DNA from: Haloplanus sp. GDY1
Lineage (GTDB): Archaea > Halobacteriota > Halobacteria > Halobacteriales > Haloferacaceae
Reading direction: 5' to 3'
Assembly: GCF_023703775.1 (NCBI RefSeq)
Contig: NZ_CP098514.1
Span: 124,001 to 188,000, forward strand
Length of the DNA stretch: 64,000 bases
A program made the translations under genes and the position numbers. This document shows, one piece after another, positions 31,505-40,288 of this stretch; position 1 is the stretch's first letter; the number at the start of each line of letters is the position of its first letter. The notes beneath the pieces are model-generated. The model made no database searches. It had not been told where the DNA came from and was given only the letters and a program-made list of their open reading frames with translations.

Positions 31505-33202
31505 ATGACTGCTTCCGGGGAGGGCGTCGCCGCCACGACCGACGAAGCGTTCGACCGGGTGTGTGAGGACCTCGTCGAGCGCATCCTCTCGGGCGACCTG
31601 GACCGCGACGACCTGGAGTCGGCGAAACTCGACGCCTGCGCCGAACACGGCGCCTCGAAGGTACCGAAGAACGCCCACATCCTCCAGTACGCGCCCGACG
31701 AGCGCCGCGACGAGGTGCAGGCGGTCGTCCGCCGCAAGCCCGTCCGCACCGCGTCGGGCGTCTCGCCCGTGGCCATCATGACCGCGCCGCACATGTGCCC
31801 CCACGGGAAGTGTCTCTACTGTCCCGGCGGCCCCGCCTCCGAGTTCGACAGCGCCCAGAGCTACACGGGCCACGAACCGGCCGCGGCCCGGGGCGAACAG
31901 AACGACTACGATCCCTACGGCCAGGTCACGCTCCGCCTCGAACAGCTCAGACACATCGGCCACCCGGTCGACAAGGTGGAACTCATCCTGATGGGCGGGA
32001 CGATGACCGCGCGGAGCCACGACTACCAGGAGTGGTTCGTCAAGCGGGCGCTCGAAGCGCTGAACGACTACGACGCCGACTCGACGCCGAACCCGGCCGA
32101 GGGGCGGAGCTTCGCGCCCGACCCCGAGTCCGTCGAGTTCCGCTACCTCGAGGACGTGATCGCCGAGAACGAGACGGCCGACGTCCGCAACGTCGGCACC
32201 ACCTTCGAGACCAAGCCCGACTGGTGTGGCCCCGAACAGATCGACCGCATGCTCCGGCTGGGGGGGACGAAGGTGGAGGTGGGCGTCCAGACCACCTACG
32301 AGCGGATCAACCGCGAGATGCACCGCGGCCACGGAGTGCAGGCCTCCATCGACGCCAACCGCCGCCTGCGCGACGCCGCGTTCAAAGTGGGCTTTCACAT
32401 GATGCCGGGCCAGCCCGGCATGACCGAGGCGATGTGTCTGGAGGACTTCCGGCAACTGTTCGAGGACCCCCGGTGGCGCCCCGACTACCTGAAGATCTAT
32501 CCGACGCTCGTCGTCCGCGGCACCCGGACCTACGACATGTGGCGCCGCGACGAGTTCGACCCGCTGGACAACGAGGCCGCCGCCGACCTCGTGGCGGAGG
32601 TGATGGGGATGATCCCCAAGTACACGCGCCTCCAGCGGGTGCAGCGGGACATCCCCGCCGACCACATCGACGCCGGCGTCTGGAAGTCGAACCTCCGGCA
32701 ACTGGCCGCCCAGCGGGCCGCGGAGAAGGGCATCACGCAACGGGACATCCGTGCCCGCGAGGTGGGGCACAACGACGCCGATCCGGACCCCGAGCGGGTC
32801 GAACTCGACGTGCTGACCTACGAGGCCGGCGGCGGCACCGAACACTTCCTCAGCTTCGAGGACCCCGAGGCGGACCTCCTGATCGGCTTCTGTCGCCTCC
32901 GCTTTCCGAACGACCCCGTCCGTCGCGAACTCGACGACGCCGCCCTCGTGCGCGAGCTCCACGTCTACGGGAGCGAGGCGGGCATCCGCGAGGAGGGCGA
33001 GGGCGACTGGCAACACCGCGGCTACGGGCGCCGCCTCCTCGCCCGCGCGGAGGAACTGGCCGCCGAGGCCGGCTACGACAAGGTGAGCGTCATCAGCGGC
33101 ATCGGCGTCCGGCGGTACTACCGCGACAAGCTCGGCTACCACCAGGACGGCCCGTACGTGTCGAAGGACCTCGGCCGCCGGGGTCGCCCGTCGGCGCGGT
33201 AG
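31505..33202 (+). CDS. elp3: Elongator protein 3: tRNA U34 modification radical-SAM/acetyltransferase
   Basis: A 565-residue archaeal Elp3. The radical-SAM cluster is C98, C103 and C106 (MCPHGKCLYCPGGP). The core continues with LILMGGTMTARSHDYQEW, LRLGGTKVEVGVQTTYE and MPGQPGM. The C-terminal GNAT domain has EGDWQHRGYGRRLLARAEELA as the acetyl-CoA loop and ISGIGVRRYYRDKLGYHQDGPYVSK as the Elp3-specific end. It installs the cm5 side chain on wobble uridine of tRNA using acetyl-CoA and SAM chemistry. It begins 45 bases after the RecJ-like gene and is followed directly by a tiny membrane gene. Confidence 0.95.
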   Translation: MTASGEGVAATTDEAFDRVCEDLVERILSGDLDRDDLESAKLDACAEHGASKVPKNAHILQYAPDERRDEVQAVVRRKPVRTASGVSPVAIMTAPHMCPHGKCLYCPGGPASEFDSAQSYTGHEPAAARGEQNDYDPYGQVTLRLEQLRHIGHPVDKVELILMGGTMTARSHDYQEWFVKRALEALNDYDADSTPNPAEGRSFAPDPESVEFRYLEDVIAENETADVRNVGTTFETKPDWCGPEQIDRMLRLGGTKVEVGVQTTYERINREMHRGHGVQASIDANRRLRDAAFKVGFHMMPGQPGMTEAMCLEDFRQLFEDPRWRPDYLKIYPTLVVRGTRTYDMWRRDEFDPLDNEAAADLVAEVMGMIPKYTRLQRVQRDIPADHIDAGVWKSNLRQLAAQRAAEKGITQRDIRAREVGHNDADPDPERVELDVLTYEAGGGTEHFLSFEDPEADLLIGFCRLRFPNDPVRRELDDAALVRELHVYGSEAGIREEGEGDWQHRGYGRRLLARAEELAAEAGYDKVSVISGIGVRRYYRDKLGYHQDGPYVSKDLGRRGRPSAR

Positions 33203-33376
33203 ATGCCCTCGTCCGAGCGGTTCCTGCGGGCGCTCCTGCTCTCGGCGGTGCCGGCCGCCGTCGCGGTCGCCCTCGGGCCGCCCGACCCCTACGCCTGGAT
33301 CGTCGTCGGGCTCGGCGTCCTCCTCGGCGTGCTGCCGTCGGCGTATCTCCTCGCCGGGGCGTTCGCCCGCGACTGA
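33203..33376 (+). CDS. Small two-helix membrane protein
   Basis: A 57-residue protein whose ATG follows the elp3 stop without a gap (TAG-ATG). It reads MPSSERFLRALLLSAVPAAV then AVALGPPDPYAWIVVGLGVL, ending LLAGAFARD. Two hydrophobic stretches (about 9-25 and 32-52) are separated by a Pro-rich turn. It is almost certainly co-translated with elp3. Function unknown. Confidence 0.6.
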   Translation: MPSSERFLRALLLSAVPAAVAVALGPPDPYAWIVVGLGVLLGVLPSAYLLAGAFARD

Positions 33377-33422
33377 GCGGCGGGGCAACGGGATTCAAGG
33401 CGGCGGCCCCCGAAGGGCGGCC

Positions 33423-33941
33423 GTGACCGATTCGGACGCCGGCCGGCGACACGACCGCCTCGACCGCACCCCGACGGCCGGCCCCCACAACTCGCTGTGG
33501 CGCTGGACGGACGCGAAGGGGCCGCTCCGGGTCGTCGTGAACTACCTCGCCGTCTGGCTGATCCGGGTTGCCCCGAGCCTGCGGCTGAAAAACTGGGTCC
33601 TCCGACGACTCGGCGCCACGGTCGACTCCGGCGTGGCGGTCGGCCTGGAGGCGACCCCCGACGTGTTCTGGCCGGAACTGATCACCCTCCGGGCGGACGC
33701 CATCGTCGGCTACGACGCGACGCTGCTCTGTCACGAGTTCCTCCAAGACGAGTACCGCACCGGCGAGGTGGTGATCGGCGAGCGCGCGCTGATCGGCGCG
33801 GGGGCGGTTATCCTCCCCGGCGTCGAGGTCGGCGCGGACGCGAAGGTGGCCGCCAACTCGCTGGTGACCGAGGACGTGCCGCCGGGGACGACGGTTGCGG
33901 GCGTCCCCGCGACCCCGGTCGAGGGGGGCGTCGGCGACTAG
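33423..33941 (+). CDS. Left-handed beta-helix acyltransferase
   Basis: A 172-residue protein with a GTG start. After a basic hydrophobic segment (about 38-58) it has hexapeptide-repeat turns: LGATVDSGVAVG, VIGERALIGAGAVILPGVEVG, ADAKVAANSLVTEDVPPGTTVAGVPATPV, the typical end of maltose O-acetyltransferase/DapH-like trimeric acyltransferases. It probably transfers an acetyl or other acyl group to a sugar or membrane lipid-linked substrate. The substrate is not visible. It converges with mscS through a 4-base CTAG overlap. Confidence 0.82.
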   Translation: MTDSDAGRRHDRLDRTPTAGPHNSLWRWTDAKGPLRVVVNYLAVWLIRVAPSLRLKNWVLRRLGATVDSGVAVGLEATPDVFWPELITLRADAIVGYDATLLCHEFLQDEYRTGEVVIGERALIGAGAVILPGVEVGADAKVAANSLVTEDVPPGTTVAGVPATPVEGGVGD

Positions 33942-34720
33942 TCCCGGATCAGCGCGAACCCGTCCGCGAACACCTTGCTGTTCGGGAGGACGTACTCCTC
34001 GCCGTCCGCCTCGACGTGCGTGACGAACAGGTCGATCTCCTGGACGATGCCGCGGACCTCGCCGACGCGGATCTCGTCGCCGATGGTGTAGGGCTGGTGG
34101 AGCAGGAGGTAGGAGCCGACCGCCCCGGCCGCGAGCAACTGCCTGAACGCGAGGCCGCCGAGGAAGACGACCGCGAAGACGTAGGCCGCGAGCAGGACGA
34201 TCAGGGCGGCGGTGGCGACGCCCACTTGGCCGAGGGCGATCAGCACGGCCAGATAGAAGACGCTGTACTTCGCCACGAGGGGGAGGACGTTGATCTGCGG
34301 GAGTTTCACGCCGCGGAACCGCTCGGAGATGAGAAGTTCCACCTTGTCGCCGAGGACGACGCCGACGATGAGGACGATGATGGCGAAAAACAGCTGCGGG
34401 AGGAAGCCGGCGACGGCGTTCCAGAACTGGGCGACGTACTCGATTTCGGCGACGGCGACGGCGGCGAACACCGCGATGCCGAAGACGAAGTAGCCCGCGA
34501 TGGCCGCGAGGATCGACACCGTCGAGGTGCCGAACTCGCGGGCCGTCCGCTCGAAGGCCGTCCCCTCGATGGCGCCGGGGACGCCCGCCCGCCGGAGGAG
34601 CCGGCGGGTGACGACCCGCGTCAACCACCCCAACAGGAGGCCGAGCACGAGCGTCGCCACGGCCAGCCAGAAGCGAAGCGGGACGGCCGCGAGGACCTCC
34701 CGCACCGAACCGCCTTGCAT
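33938..34720 (-). CDS. MscS-type mechanosensitive ion channel
   Basis: A 260-residue channel. Membrane helices at about 10-30, 55-80, 88-105, 132-150 and 156-175 precede the MscS beta domain (YLLLHQPYTIGDEIRVGEVRGIVQEIDLFVTHVEADGEEYVLPNSKVF), which contains the G-D-x-I and V-P-N-S/N-K motifs of the family. It releases solutes on hypo-osmotic shock. It begins one base after dacZ, so the cyclic-di-AMP synthase and the channel form one operon, linking both to osmoregulation. Confidence 0.9.
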   Translation of the reverse strand: MQGGSVREVLAAVPLRFWLAVATLVLGLLLGWLTRVVTRRLLRRAGVPGAIEGTAFERTAREFGTSTVSILAAIAGYFVFGIAVFAAVAVAEIEYVAQFWNAVAGFLPQLFFAIIVLIVGVVLGDKVELLISERFRGVKLPQINVLPLVAKYSVFYLAVLIALGQVGVATAALIVLLAAYVFAVVFLGGLAFRQLLAAGAVGSYLLLHQPYTIGDEIRVGEVRGIVQEIDLFVTHVEADGEEYVLPNSKVFADGFALIRD

Positions 34721-34721
34721 C

Positions 34722-35531
34722 TCAGTACTCCTCCGGATCGATCTCCAGGATCAGATCGCCGCCCTTGAACGCCCGGACCATCCCGTCGGACTCGGAGAGG
34801 ACGATGGCGATGGCGTTGGTGTCCCGGGTGATGGCGCCGCCGGCCATGTGGCGCGCGCCGAGTCCCTTCGGGATGTCGACGCCCTCCGCGGACGGCTCCA
34901 GATAGCGGTACGCCGAGACGATCTTCCCCGAATCGGAGACGACGAAGGCACCGTCCAGCCGCGAGAACTCCTTGAGCATCACGTTCACGATGGGATCGCC
35001 GACGTGGACGTGGGACTTCTCGAAGGGGTTGTAACTGAGCGGGCGGGACTTGTTCATCACCTTGCCGGCGTCGCCGACGACGAAGAGCGCGCCCACGGGC
35101 TTGCCCTTCTGGCCTTTCTTCCCGAGGTCGATGGCCACCTCGAACACGTCGCGGATGACGCCGGGTTCGGCCCGCGAGTCGGTGAAGAGGTCGTAGATGC
35201 CGGAGCGCATCGTCTCGTCGACGCGCACCCGGACCAGACAGTCGGCGTCCTCGCCGAACATCTCGACGGTGCAGGCGACGGTGTCCCCCTCCGCGACGTA
35301 CCCCCGTTCCATCGCCCCTTCGACGCCGAACTTGATCCGGTCGCGCGTGTTGTCGAAGGCCAGCGGGAGTTCCACGAAGGTGTCCGCGCCGACGTCGTTC
35401 GCGGCGGCGATCACCACCCGACTCACGTCCACGTCGTCGAACCGCTCGTAGTAGGAGGTCGACGGGGAGAACAGAAACAGACCGTCGATGTCCGCCACGA
35501 GGTCGTCGAGAGCATCCCGTAACGTCGCCAT
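34722..35531 (-). CDS. dacZ: Diadenylate cyclase DacZ
   Basis: A 269-residue archaeal diadenylate cyclase making c-di-AMP from two ATP. An N-terminal alpha/beta (pyruvate-kinase-like) domain (1-110) is followed by the DisA-type DAC domain with D193-G-A (RLDGAFVVSDSG) and G225-A-R-H (LGARHMAGGAITRDTNAIAI). It matches the DacZ characterised in Haloferax volcanii, where c-di-AMP is essential and involved in osmoregulation. It forms an operon with mscS, one base apart. Start ATG 35531 gives the full domain. Confidence 0.93.
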   Translation of the reverse strand: MATLRDALDDLVADIDGLFLFSPSTSYYERFDDVDVSRVVIAAANDVGADTFVELPLAFDNTRDRIKFGVEGAMERGYVAEGDTVACTVEMFGEDADCLVRVRVDETMRSGIYDLFTDSRAEPGVIRDVFEVAIDLGKKGQKGKPVGALFVVGDAGKVMNKSRPLSYNPFEKSHVHVGDPIVNVMLKEFSRLDGAFVVSDSGKIVSAYRYLEPSAEGVDIPKGLGARHMAGGAITRDTNAIAIVLSESDGMVRAFKGGDLILEIDPEEY

Positions 35532-35604
35532 TGACGGAACGTCGAGACGCGGCGAAATAAAGGTTTGCGGACCGTCACACGCCCGTCATGCGTTTCTCGA
35601 TCCG

Positions 35605-36918
35605 CTACCGCAGTCGCTCGACGTGATCGATCCGCCGCTGGACGAGTTCCGGTTTGCCGATGTCCTCCCTGACGCGCAGGCCGTTGCCCCCGGCCGCGAG
35701 CGCCGCGTCCGCGATGGCCTCGGCGTCCGCGATGGTCCCGTCGACGCCGACGACCGCGAACGACCGCGAGGTGGTGGTGTAGAGGCCGTCAGCGCGGGCG
35801 TCGACGCTCGCGTAGAACAGCAGCGCCTCGCCCGCCTCGGTACCGTTCTCGGCGGCCGCCCGCTCGACGCTCCCCTCGTCCACCTCGATCCGGGCGCCGG
35901 CCTCGGGATCGGTCGGGTAGCCCGCCGGGACGGCGTACTTGCAGACCGTCGCCCGCGGCGAGAACTCGAGGTCGGGGAGCGGGTCGCCGTCCCGGGCGGC
36001 CGTCAGCACGTCGAGGAACGGCGTCTCCATGACCGGCAGGGTGTTCATCGCCTCGGGGTCGCCGAAGCGGGCGTTGAACTCCACGACCCGCACGCCCTCG
36101 GCGGTGAGCATGAACTGGCCGTAGAGGACGCCCGTGTAGTCGTCGAGCGCGTCGACCGTCGCCTCGAGTACCGCGACCGCGTCCTCGTAGTCCGCGTCGT
36201 CCATGAACGGCAGCGTCCGGTCGGCGTCGCTGTAACTCCCCATGCCGCCGGTGTTCGGCCCCTCGTCGCCCTCGTAGGCGCGCTTGTGGTCCTGCACGGC
36301 TGGCGTCGTGCGCACGTCGCCGTTGGCGACGAACGCCTGGACGGTGAACTCCTCGCCGACGAGGCGCTCCTCCAGCACGACGCGGTCGTAGTCGGACTCG
36401 CGGAGGTAGGCCTTGGCCTCCGCCTTCGTCACCTGGTCGCCGGTGACGCGGACCCCCTTGCCGCCGGTGAGGCCCGCGGGCTTGACCGCCAGGTCGCCGT
36501 CGTAGGCGTCGACGTACTCGCAGGCGGCCGCCACGTCGTCGAACGTCTCGAACTCCGGACAGCCCGGAATCCCCGCTTCGCGCATGAACCGGCGCTGATA
36601 GGCCTTGTCCGTCTCGATGCGCGCCGCCTCGGCCGTCGGGCCGAAGGTGTAGACGCCCGCGTCGTTCAGGGCGTCGGCGACGCCGGCCGCGAGCGCCGAT
36701 TCGGGGCCGACGACCGCGAGCGTGGCGCCCACCTCCGTGGCGACGTCGACGATGGCGTCGGCGTCGGTTTCGTCGACCGTTCGCATCCCCTCGGCCAGGT
36801 CGGCGATGCCGGGGTTGCGGTTGCTCGCACAGGCGTAGAGCTCACAGTCCGGCGCGACGGCGCGGGCGATGGCGTGTTCGCGCCCGCCGCCGCCGACGAG
36901 GAGCACTGTCTCGGACAT
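35605..36918 (-). CDS. purD: Phosphoribosylamine-glycine ligase (GARS)
   Basis: A 437-residue ATP-grasp enzyme of purine synthesis. It begins with TVLLVGGGGREHAIARAV and has the PurD signatures LAVVGPESALAAGV, FMREAGIPG, AVKPAGLTGGKGVRVT (ATP loop), VLEERLVGEEFTVQAFV, NTGGMGSYS and EFNARFGDPEAMNTLPVM. The C-terminal domain (DVRADGLYTTTSRSFAVVGVDG...AGGNGLRVREDIG) is complete. It joins glycine to phosphoribosylamine. Single gene with its own promoter, 73 bases upstream of dacZ in the opposite sense of operon flow. Confidence 0.95.
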   Translation of the reverse strand: MSETVLLVGGGGREHAIARAVAPDCELYACASNRNPGIADLAEGMRTVDETDADAIVDVATEVGATLAVVGPESALAAGVADALNDAGVYTFGPTAEAARIETDKAYQRRFMREAGIPGCPEFETFDDVAAACEYVDAYDGDLAVKPAGLTGGKGVRVTGDQVTKAEAKAYLRESDYDRVVLEERLVGEEFTVQAFVANGDVRTTPAVQDHKRAYEGDEGPNTGGMGSYSDADRTLPFMDDADYEDAVAVLEATVDALDDYTGVLYGQFMLTAEGVRVVEFNARFGDPEAMNTLPVMETPFLDVLTAARDGDPLPDLEFSPRATVCKYAVPAGYPTDPEAGARIEVDEGSVERAAAENGTEAGEALLFYASVDARADGLYTTTSRSFAVVGVDGTIADAEAIADAALAAGGNGLRVREDIGKPELVQRRIDHVERLR

Positions 36919-36968
36919 ACAGGCTGACCCCCGCGAAGCCGCCTAAGCGTTGCCCTTCGCCGCGCCGC

Positions 36969-38204
36969 TCACCGACCGCTCGCCGGCGATCCGGCGACCC
37001 CCGACCGCCCGCCGGCGGCGACGAAGAGGGCGACGGCGACGACGCCGGCGGCGACGCCCGCGACGCCCAGGGGGAGTCCGTACCCCACCCGCGCCGCCGG
37101 CAGGGTAAAGAGCGGCGGCCCGAGCGCCCCCGCCCCGAGGACGACGCTCGTCCGCAGGCTCATGACGCCCCCGCGGAACTCGGGGCCGGCGAGCGCCGAC
37201 AGCGCCGACGCCACGGACGGCAGGACGAGGCCGTGACCCACGCCGAACACACAGAGCGCGAGGAGCACGCCGGCCGCCGACCCGGCCGCCCACACGCCCA
37301 CGAGGCCGACCGCGTAGCCGACGAAGCCGGCCGCGATCAGCCCCAGGTTCGACAGGTACCGCGCGAACCGGCCGTTGAACACCGCCACGACCGCCGCGAG
37401 CGACAGCGCGCCCGTGACCAGCGCACCCACCCGACCCGACGCCAGCCCGTACCGTCCCTCCAGCAGGAACGGGACGGCGGTGAGGACGCCGCCGAAGAAG
37501 AGCGCGAACCCGACGAGCGTCGCGCCGTACACCGTCAGCGCCTCCCGCGTCGGGAGCGACGCGGCCGCGGCCCGGAGATAGGAGCCCTCCGACGTCGTCC
37601 CCGACTCCGCGCCCGTTCCCCCGCCGTCCGCCTCCGTCGGCGGGTCGAGGTAGCCGTAGACCAGCACCGCGACGACGACGCTCGTCCCGTAGAGGTAGAA
37701 GGGGGTGTCCCACGACCGGACGGCGAGCACCCCGCCGAGGACGGGCCCCGCGGCGGCGCTGACGGAGACGCAGGCGCTGACGACGCCCATCACGGCGTTG
37801 CGCCGCGTGCCGTCGTAGTAGTCGCCGACGAGCGCCATCGCCAGCGAGGCGAGGATGCTCCCGCCGACGCTGCCCTGGACCACCCGGAGGGCGAGGACGG
37901 TCCAAAACTCCGTCGTCAGCGTCACCGCCACGCCCGCGACGCCGAAGATCAGGAGGCAGGGGACGATCACCCGCCGACGGCCCAACCGGTCGGCGTACAT
38001 CCCCACGACGGGCGCGAGGACGGCACCCGGCGCCGCGAAGGCGGTGATCACGAGGCCGCTCCGCGCGCTGGAGACGTCGAACGCCTCGGCGATGGCCGGG
38101 AGCACCGGGCCGATGATGTTGACGTCGAGGGGCCCCACCGCCGCAATCGCCAACAGGAGATACAGTCTCGGGGATCGCCACGGGACGTCGCCGTCGTCCG
38201 TCAT
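36969..38204 (-). CDS. MFS transporter
   Basis: A 411-residue permease with 12 predicted helices. It has the loop motif GMYADRLGRRRVIVPC between helices 2 and 3 (G-x-x-x-D-R-x-G-R-R) and MALVGDYYDGTRRNAVMG after helix 4. The VSACVSVSAAAGPVLGGVL helix 5 motif (antiporter motif C, G-P-x-x-G-G) indicates a drug:H+ antiporter-like family. The substrate is unknown. Start MTDDGDVPWRSPRLYLL. It precedes the Lrp-type regulator gene (44 bases away). Confidence 0.85.
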   Translation of the reverse strand: MTDDGDVPWRSPRLYLLLAIAAVGPLDVNIIGPVLPAIAEAFDVSSARSGLVITAFAAPGAVLAPVVGMYADRLGRRRVIVPCLLIFGVAGVAVTLTTEFWTVLALRVVQGSVGGSILASLAMALVGDYYDGTRRNAVMGVVSACVSVSAAAGPVLGGVLAVRSWDTPFYLYGTSVVVAVLVYGYLDPPTEADGGGTGAESGTTSEGSYLRAAAASLPTREALTVYGATLVGFALFFGGVLTAVPFLLEGRYGLASGRVGALVTGALSLAAVVAVFNGRFARYLSNLGLIAAGFVGYAVGLVGVWAAGSAAGVLLALCVFGVGHGLVLPSVASALSALAGPEFRGGVMSLRTSVVLGAGALGPPLFTLPAARVGYGLPLGVAGVAAGVVAVALFVAAGGRSGVAGSPASGR

Positions 38205-38247
38205 CGCCCGGGCCGACGGACGGCACCGTAATCAACGGTTCGGGACG

Positions 38248-38853
38248 CTACTCGGCGCCGTCCGCCGCCCCCGCCTCGAACCGCTCGTATCGCGACTCGA
38301 ACCGGCTCTCACAGGAGGGACAGCAAAACAGGTGGAGGTCCCCGCCGATCCGCGCGCTCGTCCCCTCGCTCGTCACCGTGTTTCCACACTCCGCACACGA
38401 GAGGGCGAAGCCGGTCCCTCCGACCGACGGCGTCCACTCGCCGTCCGTCAGGAGCGTCACCTCGTAGTCGTCGACGGCGTCGTCCGCGAAGGTCGCGTCG
38501 AGCCACCGTGGGACGTTCCCGTCCGGGATGCGGGCGTGACAGAGCAGGTCGCGCTCGGCGGTGAGAAAGACGTGTTCGACCGCCTCGGCGTCCCGCAACG
38601 ACGCCCGCGCGTCGTCCACCGCGGCGGTCGGCGCCTCGATGCGCACCAGCACCGGCACGCCCTCCCGGAGTTTCGAGCGATCGACGTCGACGGTGAACCG
38701 CCGAATGACGCCCATCTCCCGGAGGCGATCCACGCGATCCGACACCGCGGGCGGGGAGAGGTCGACGTCCTCGGCGATCTCCGCCCACGGCTTCCGGGCG
38801 TCGCCCATCAGCGAGCGCAGGATCTCCAGATCGGTCTCGTCGAGTTCGCGCAT
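38248..38853 (-). CDS. Lrp/AsnC-type regulator with C-terminal TRASH metal-binding domain
   Basis: A 201-residue protein. Residues 1-60 are the Lrp winged helix (LDETDLEILRSLMGDARKPWAEIAEDVDLSPPAVSDRVDRLREMGVI) and 70-145 the ligand-binding domain. The C-terminal 50 residues hold a TRASH zinc finger: CAECGNTV...LHLFCCPSCESRF, Cys ligands spaced as in archaeal metal-sensing TRASH proteins. It probably senses a transition metal and controls a transporter. The MFS gene lies downstream on the same strand. Confidence 0.85.
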   Translation of the reverse strand: MRELDETDLEILRSLMGDARKPWAEIAEDVDLSPPAVSDRVDRLREMGVIRRFTVDVDRSKLREGVPVLVRIEAPTAAVDDARASLRDAEAVEHVFLTAERDLLCHARIPDGNVPRWLDATFADDAVDDYEVTLLTDGEWTPSVGGTGFALSCAECGNTVTSEGTSARIGGDLHLFCCPSCESRFESRYERFEAGAADGAE

Positions 38854-38898
38854 GCCGGAGGGAACGACCGGCAGGGGGTTGTACTTTCGGTCGCATTA

Positions 38899-38934
38899 CC
38901 CTCCGTGAGGGAAGCCCACGACTTTAGTCGTGGG
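38899..38934. mobile_element. Solitary IS200/IS605-type end hairpin (tnpB-less remnant)
   Basis: Two adjacent perfect hairpins: CCCTC-CGT-GAGGG (38899-38911), and CCCACGACT-TT-AGTCGTGGG (38915-38934), preceded by GCATTAC and GAAG. The second hairpin, with GAAGCCCACGACT...AGTCGTGGGAG, matches the right-end structure that I know from haloarchaeal IS200/IS605 and tnpB-associated elements. TTAC just upstream resembles the insertion target of that family. No tnpA or tnpB is nearby, so it is a remnant or a small palindrome-associated element. It may double as a terminator for the 38940-39248 gene. Confidence 0.55.
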
Positions 38935-38939
38935 AGAAG

Positions 38940-39248
38940 TCACGGCTCCTCGGCGTCGGCCTCCGCGGCGTCGGCCTCCTCGCTCTCCGCCGGCAACAGG
39001 TCGTCCGGGCTCCGTCGCCGCTGGGGCTTGGCCAGATGCCGCCGCATCCGTTCGCGGTCGGCCTCGGTGATTCGCCGCCCCTCGCGCCCGTCGGTCCCCC
39101 TGGCCGCCCCGTCCTCCGCCCTCGCCTCGTCGCTCGCACCCTCCTCGTCGCCCGGGGTTCCGGTCCCGACCGCTCTCCCACCCGCCACAGCCAGCAGTAT
39201 CACGGCGACGAGCACCACCACGGCCGCAAGCGTCGTGTGCTGCACCAT
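38940..39248 (-). CDS. Small membrane-anchored acidic protein
   Basis: A 102-residue protein with one N-terminal membrane helix (TTLAAVVVLVAVILLAVAGG, about 5-24), then a charged cytoplasmic or extracellular region with GRRITEADRERMRRHLAKPQRRR and an acidic tail. No family is recognised. It sits between the hairpin remnant and the intergenic region before aglJ. Confidence 0.55.
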   Translation of the reverse strand: MVQHTTLAAVVVLVAVILLAVAGGRAVGTGTPGDEEGASDEARAEDGAARGTDGREGRRITEADRERMRRHLAKPQRRRSPDDLLPAESEEADAAEADAEEP

Positions 39249-39382
39249 TTCGGTCCCGCCGCCGCTACTCCTGTCAGCCTAATCAAACGTGTGGACGTGA
39301 AAACGACCCCGGTCGTTTAACCCGGTTTGAACCGGTTTAATCGGTGTTCCGCGACCCCTCGGAGCCGGTCGATTCGCCCCGT

Positions 39383-40288
39383 TCACTCCCCCTCGCGCAG
39401 GCGCTCGCGGTGCAGCGAGAGGATCAGATCCGCGAGGACGCCGAACATCAGCAGTTGGACGCCGACCAGGATGGCGAAGGCGGCGACGACGGCCATCACC
39501 TCGTGGGAGACGCGGCGCGTGACCCACTCGACGCCCACGTAGGCGGCGATCAGGACCCCCGAGACGGTCGACACCGTCCCGATGCTCCCGAAGTAAAAGA
39601 GGGGGTTGTTCGTCTTGGCCCGGCGGTAGAGTTCGAGGACGATGATCCCCCCGTCGCGGATGGGGTGGAGGTTGGTGTTCGACCCCGAGGGTCGGGGGAG
39701 GTACGTGATCGGCACCACCGTCGTCGGAATCCCGCGTTTGGCACACTCGACCGCCATCTCCGTCTCGATGCCGAAGCCGTCGGCCGTGAGGTGCATCCGC
39801 TCGAAGGACTCCACGGTGAACGCGCGGTAGCCCGAGAGGATGTCACCGAAGGACTCGCCGTGGATGAACCCGAAGGCCGCGTTGATGAGCCGGTTGCCGA
39901 CGCGGTTGAGCCGCGTCATCGCCCCCGGGCGCATGTCGGCGAAGCGGTCCCCGATGACGTGCGCCGCCTCGCCCGAGCGCAGGGGCTCGAGGAGGGCGTC
40001 GGCGTCCGCGGCGCGGTACGTGCCGTCGCCGTCGAGCATGAGGACGTACTCCGCGTCGACGTGTTCGCGGACCGCCTCCCGGACCGCCTGGCCCTTGCCC
40101 GTGCCCGTCTGCTCGACGACGCGGGCGCCGGCCTCCGCGGCGCGTTCACGGGTGTCGTCGGTGGAGCCGCCGTCGACGACGAGGACGTCCGCGAAACCAG
40201 CGTCGCGGAAGTCCGCGACGACGTCGCCGATGGTCTCGGCCTCGTCGAGGGTGGGGACGAGGACGGTGACGGCGTCGAGGTCGGGCAT
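39383..40288 (-). CDS. aglJ: AglJ-type dolichyl-phosphate hexose transferase
   Basis: A 301-residue GT2 glycosyltransferase starting MPDLDAVTVLVPTLDEAETI. DXD-type region MLDGDGTYRAAD (about 82-90). The metal and acceptor region includes HVIGDRFADMRPGAM and GDILSGYRAF. Two C-terminal membrane helices (about 232-258, 268-290) match AglJ of Haloferax volcanii, which loads the first hexose onto dolichyl phosphate for N-glycosylation. The AGAR and TNNPLFYFGSIGTVSTVSGV segments also fit. It is the left boundary gene of the N-glycan locus. Confidence 0.86.
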   Translation of the reverse strand: MPDLDAVTVLVPTLDEAETIGDVVADFRDAGFADVLVVDGGSTDDTRERAAEAGARVVEQTGTGKGQAVREAVREHVDAEYVLMLDGDGTYRAADADALLEPLRSGEAAHVIGDRFADMRPGAMTRLNRVGNRLINAAFGFIHGESFGDILSGYRAFTVESFERMHLTADGFGIETEMAVECAKRGIPTTVVPITYLPRPSGSNTNLHPIRDGGIIVLELYRRAKTNNPLFYFGSIGTVSTVSGVLIAAYVGVEWVTRRVSHEVMAVVAAFAILVGVQLLMFGVLADLILSLHRERLREGE

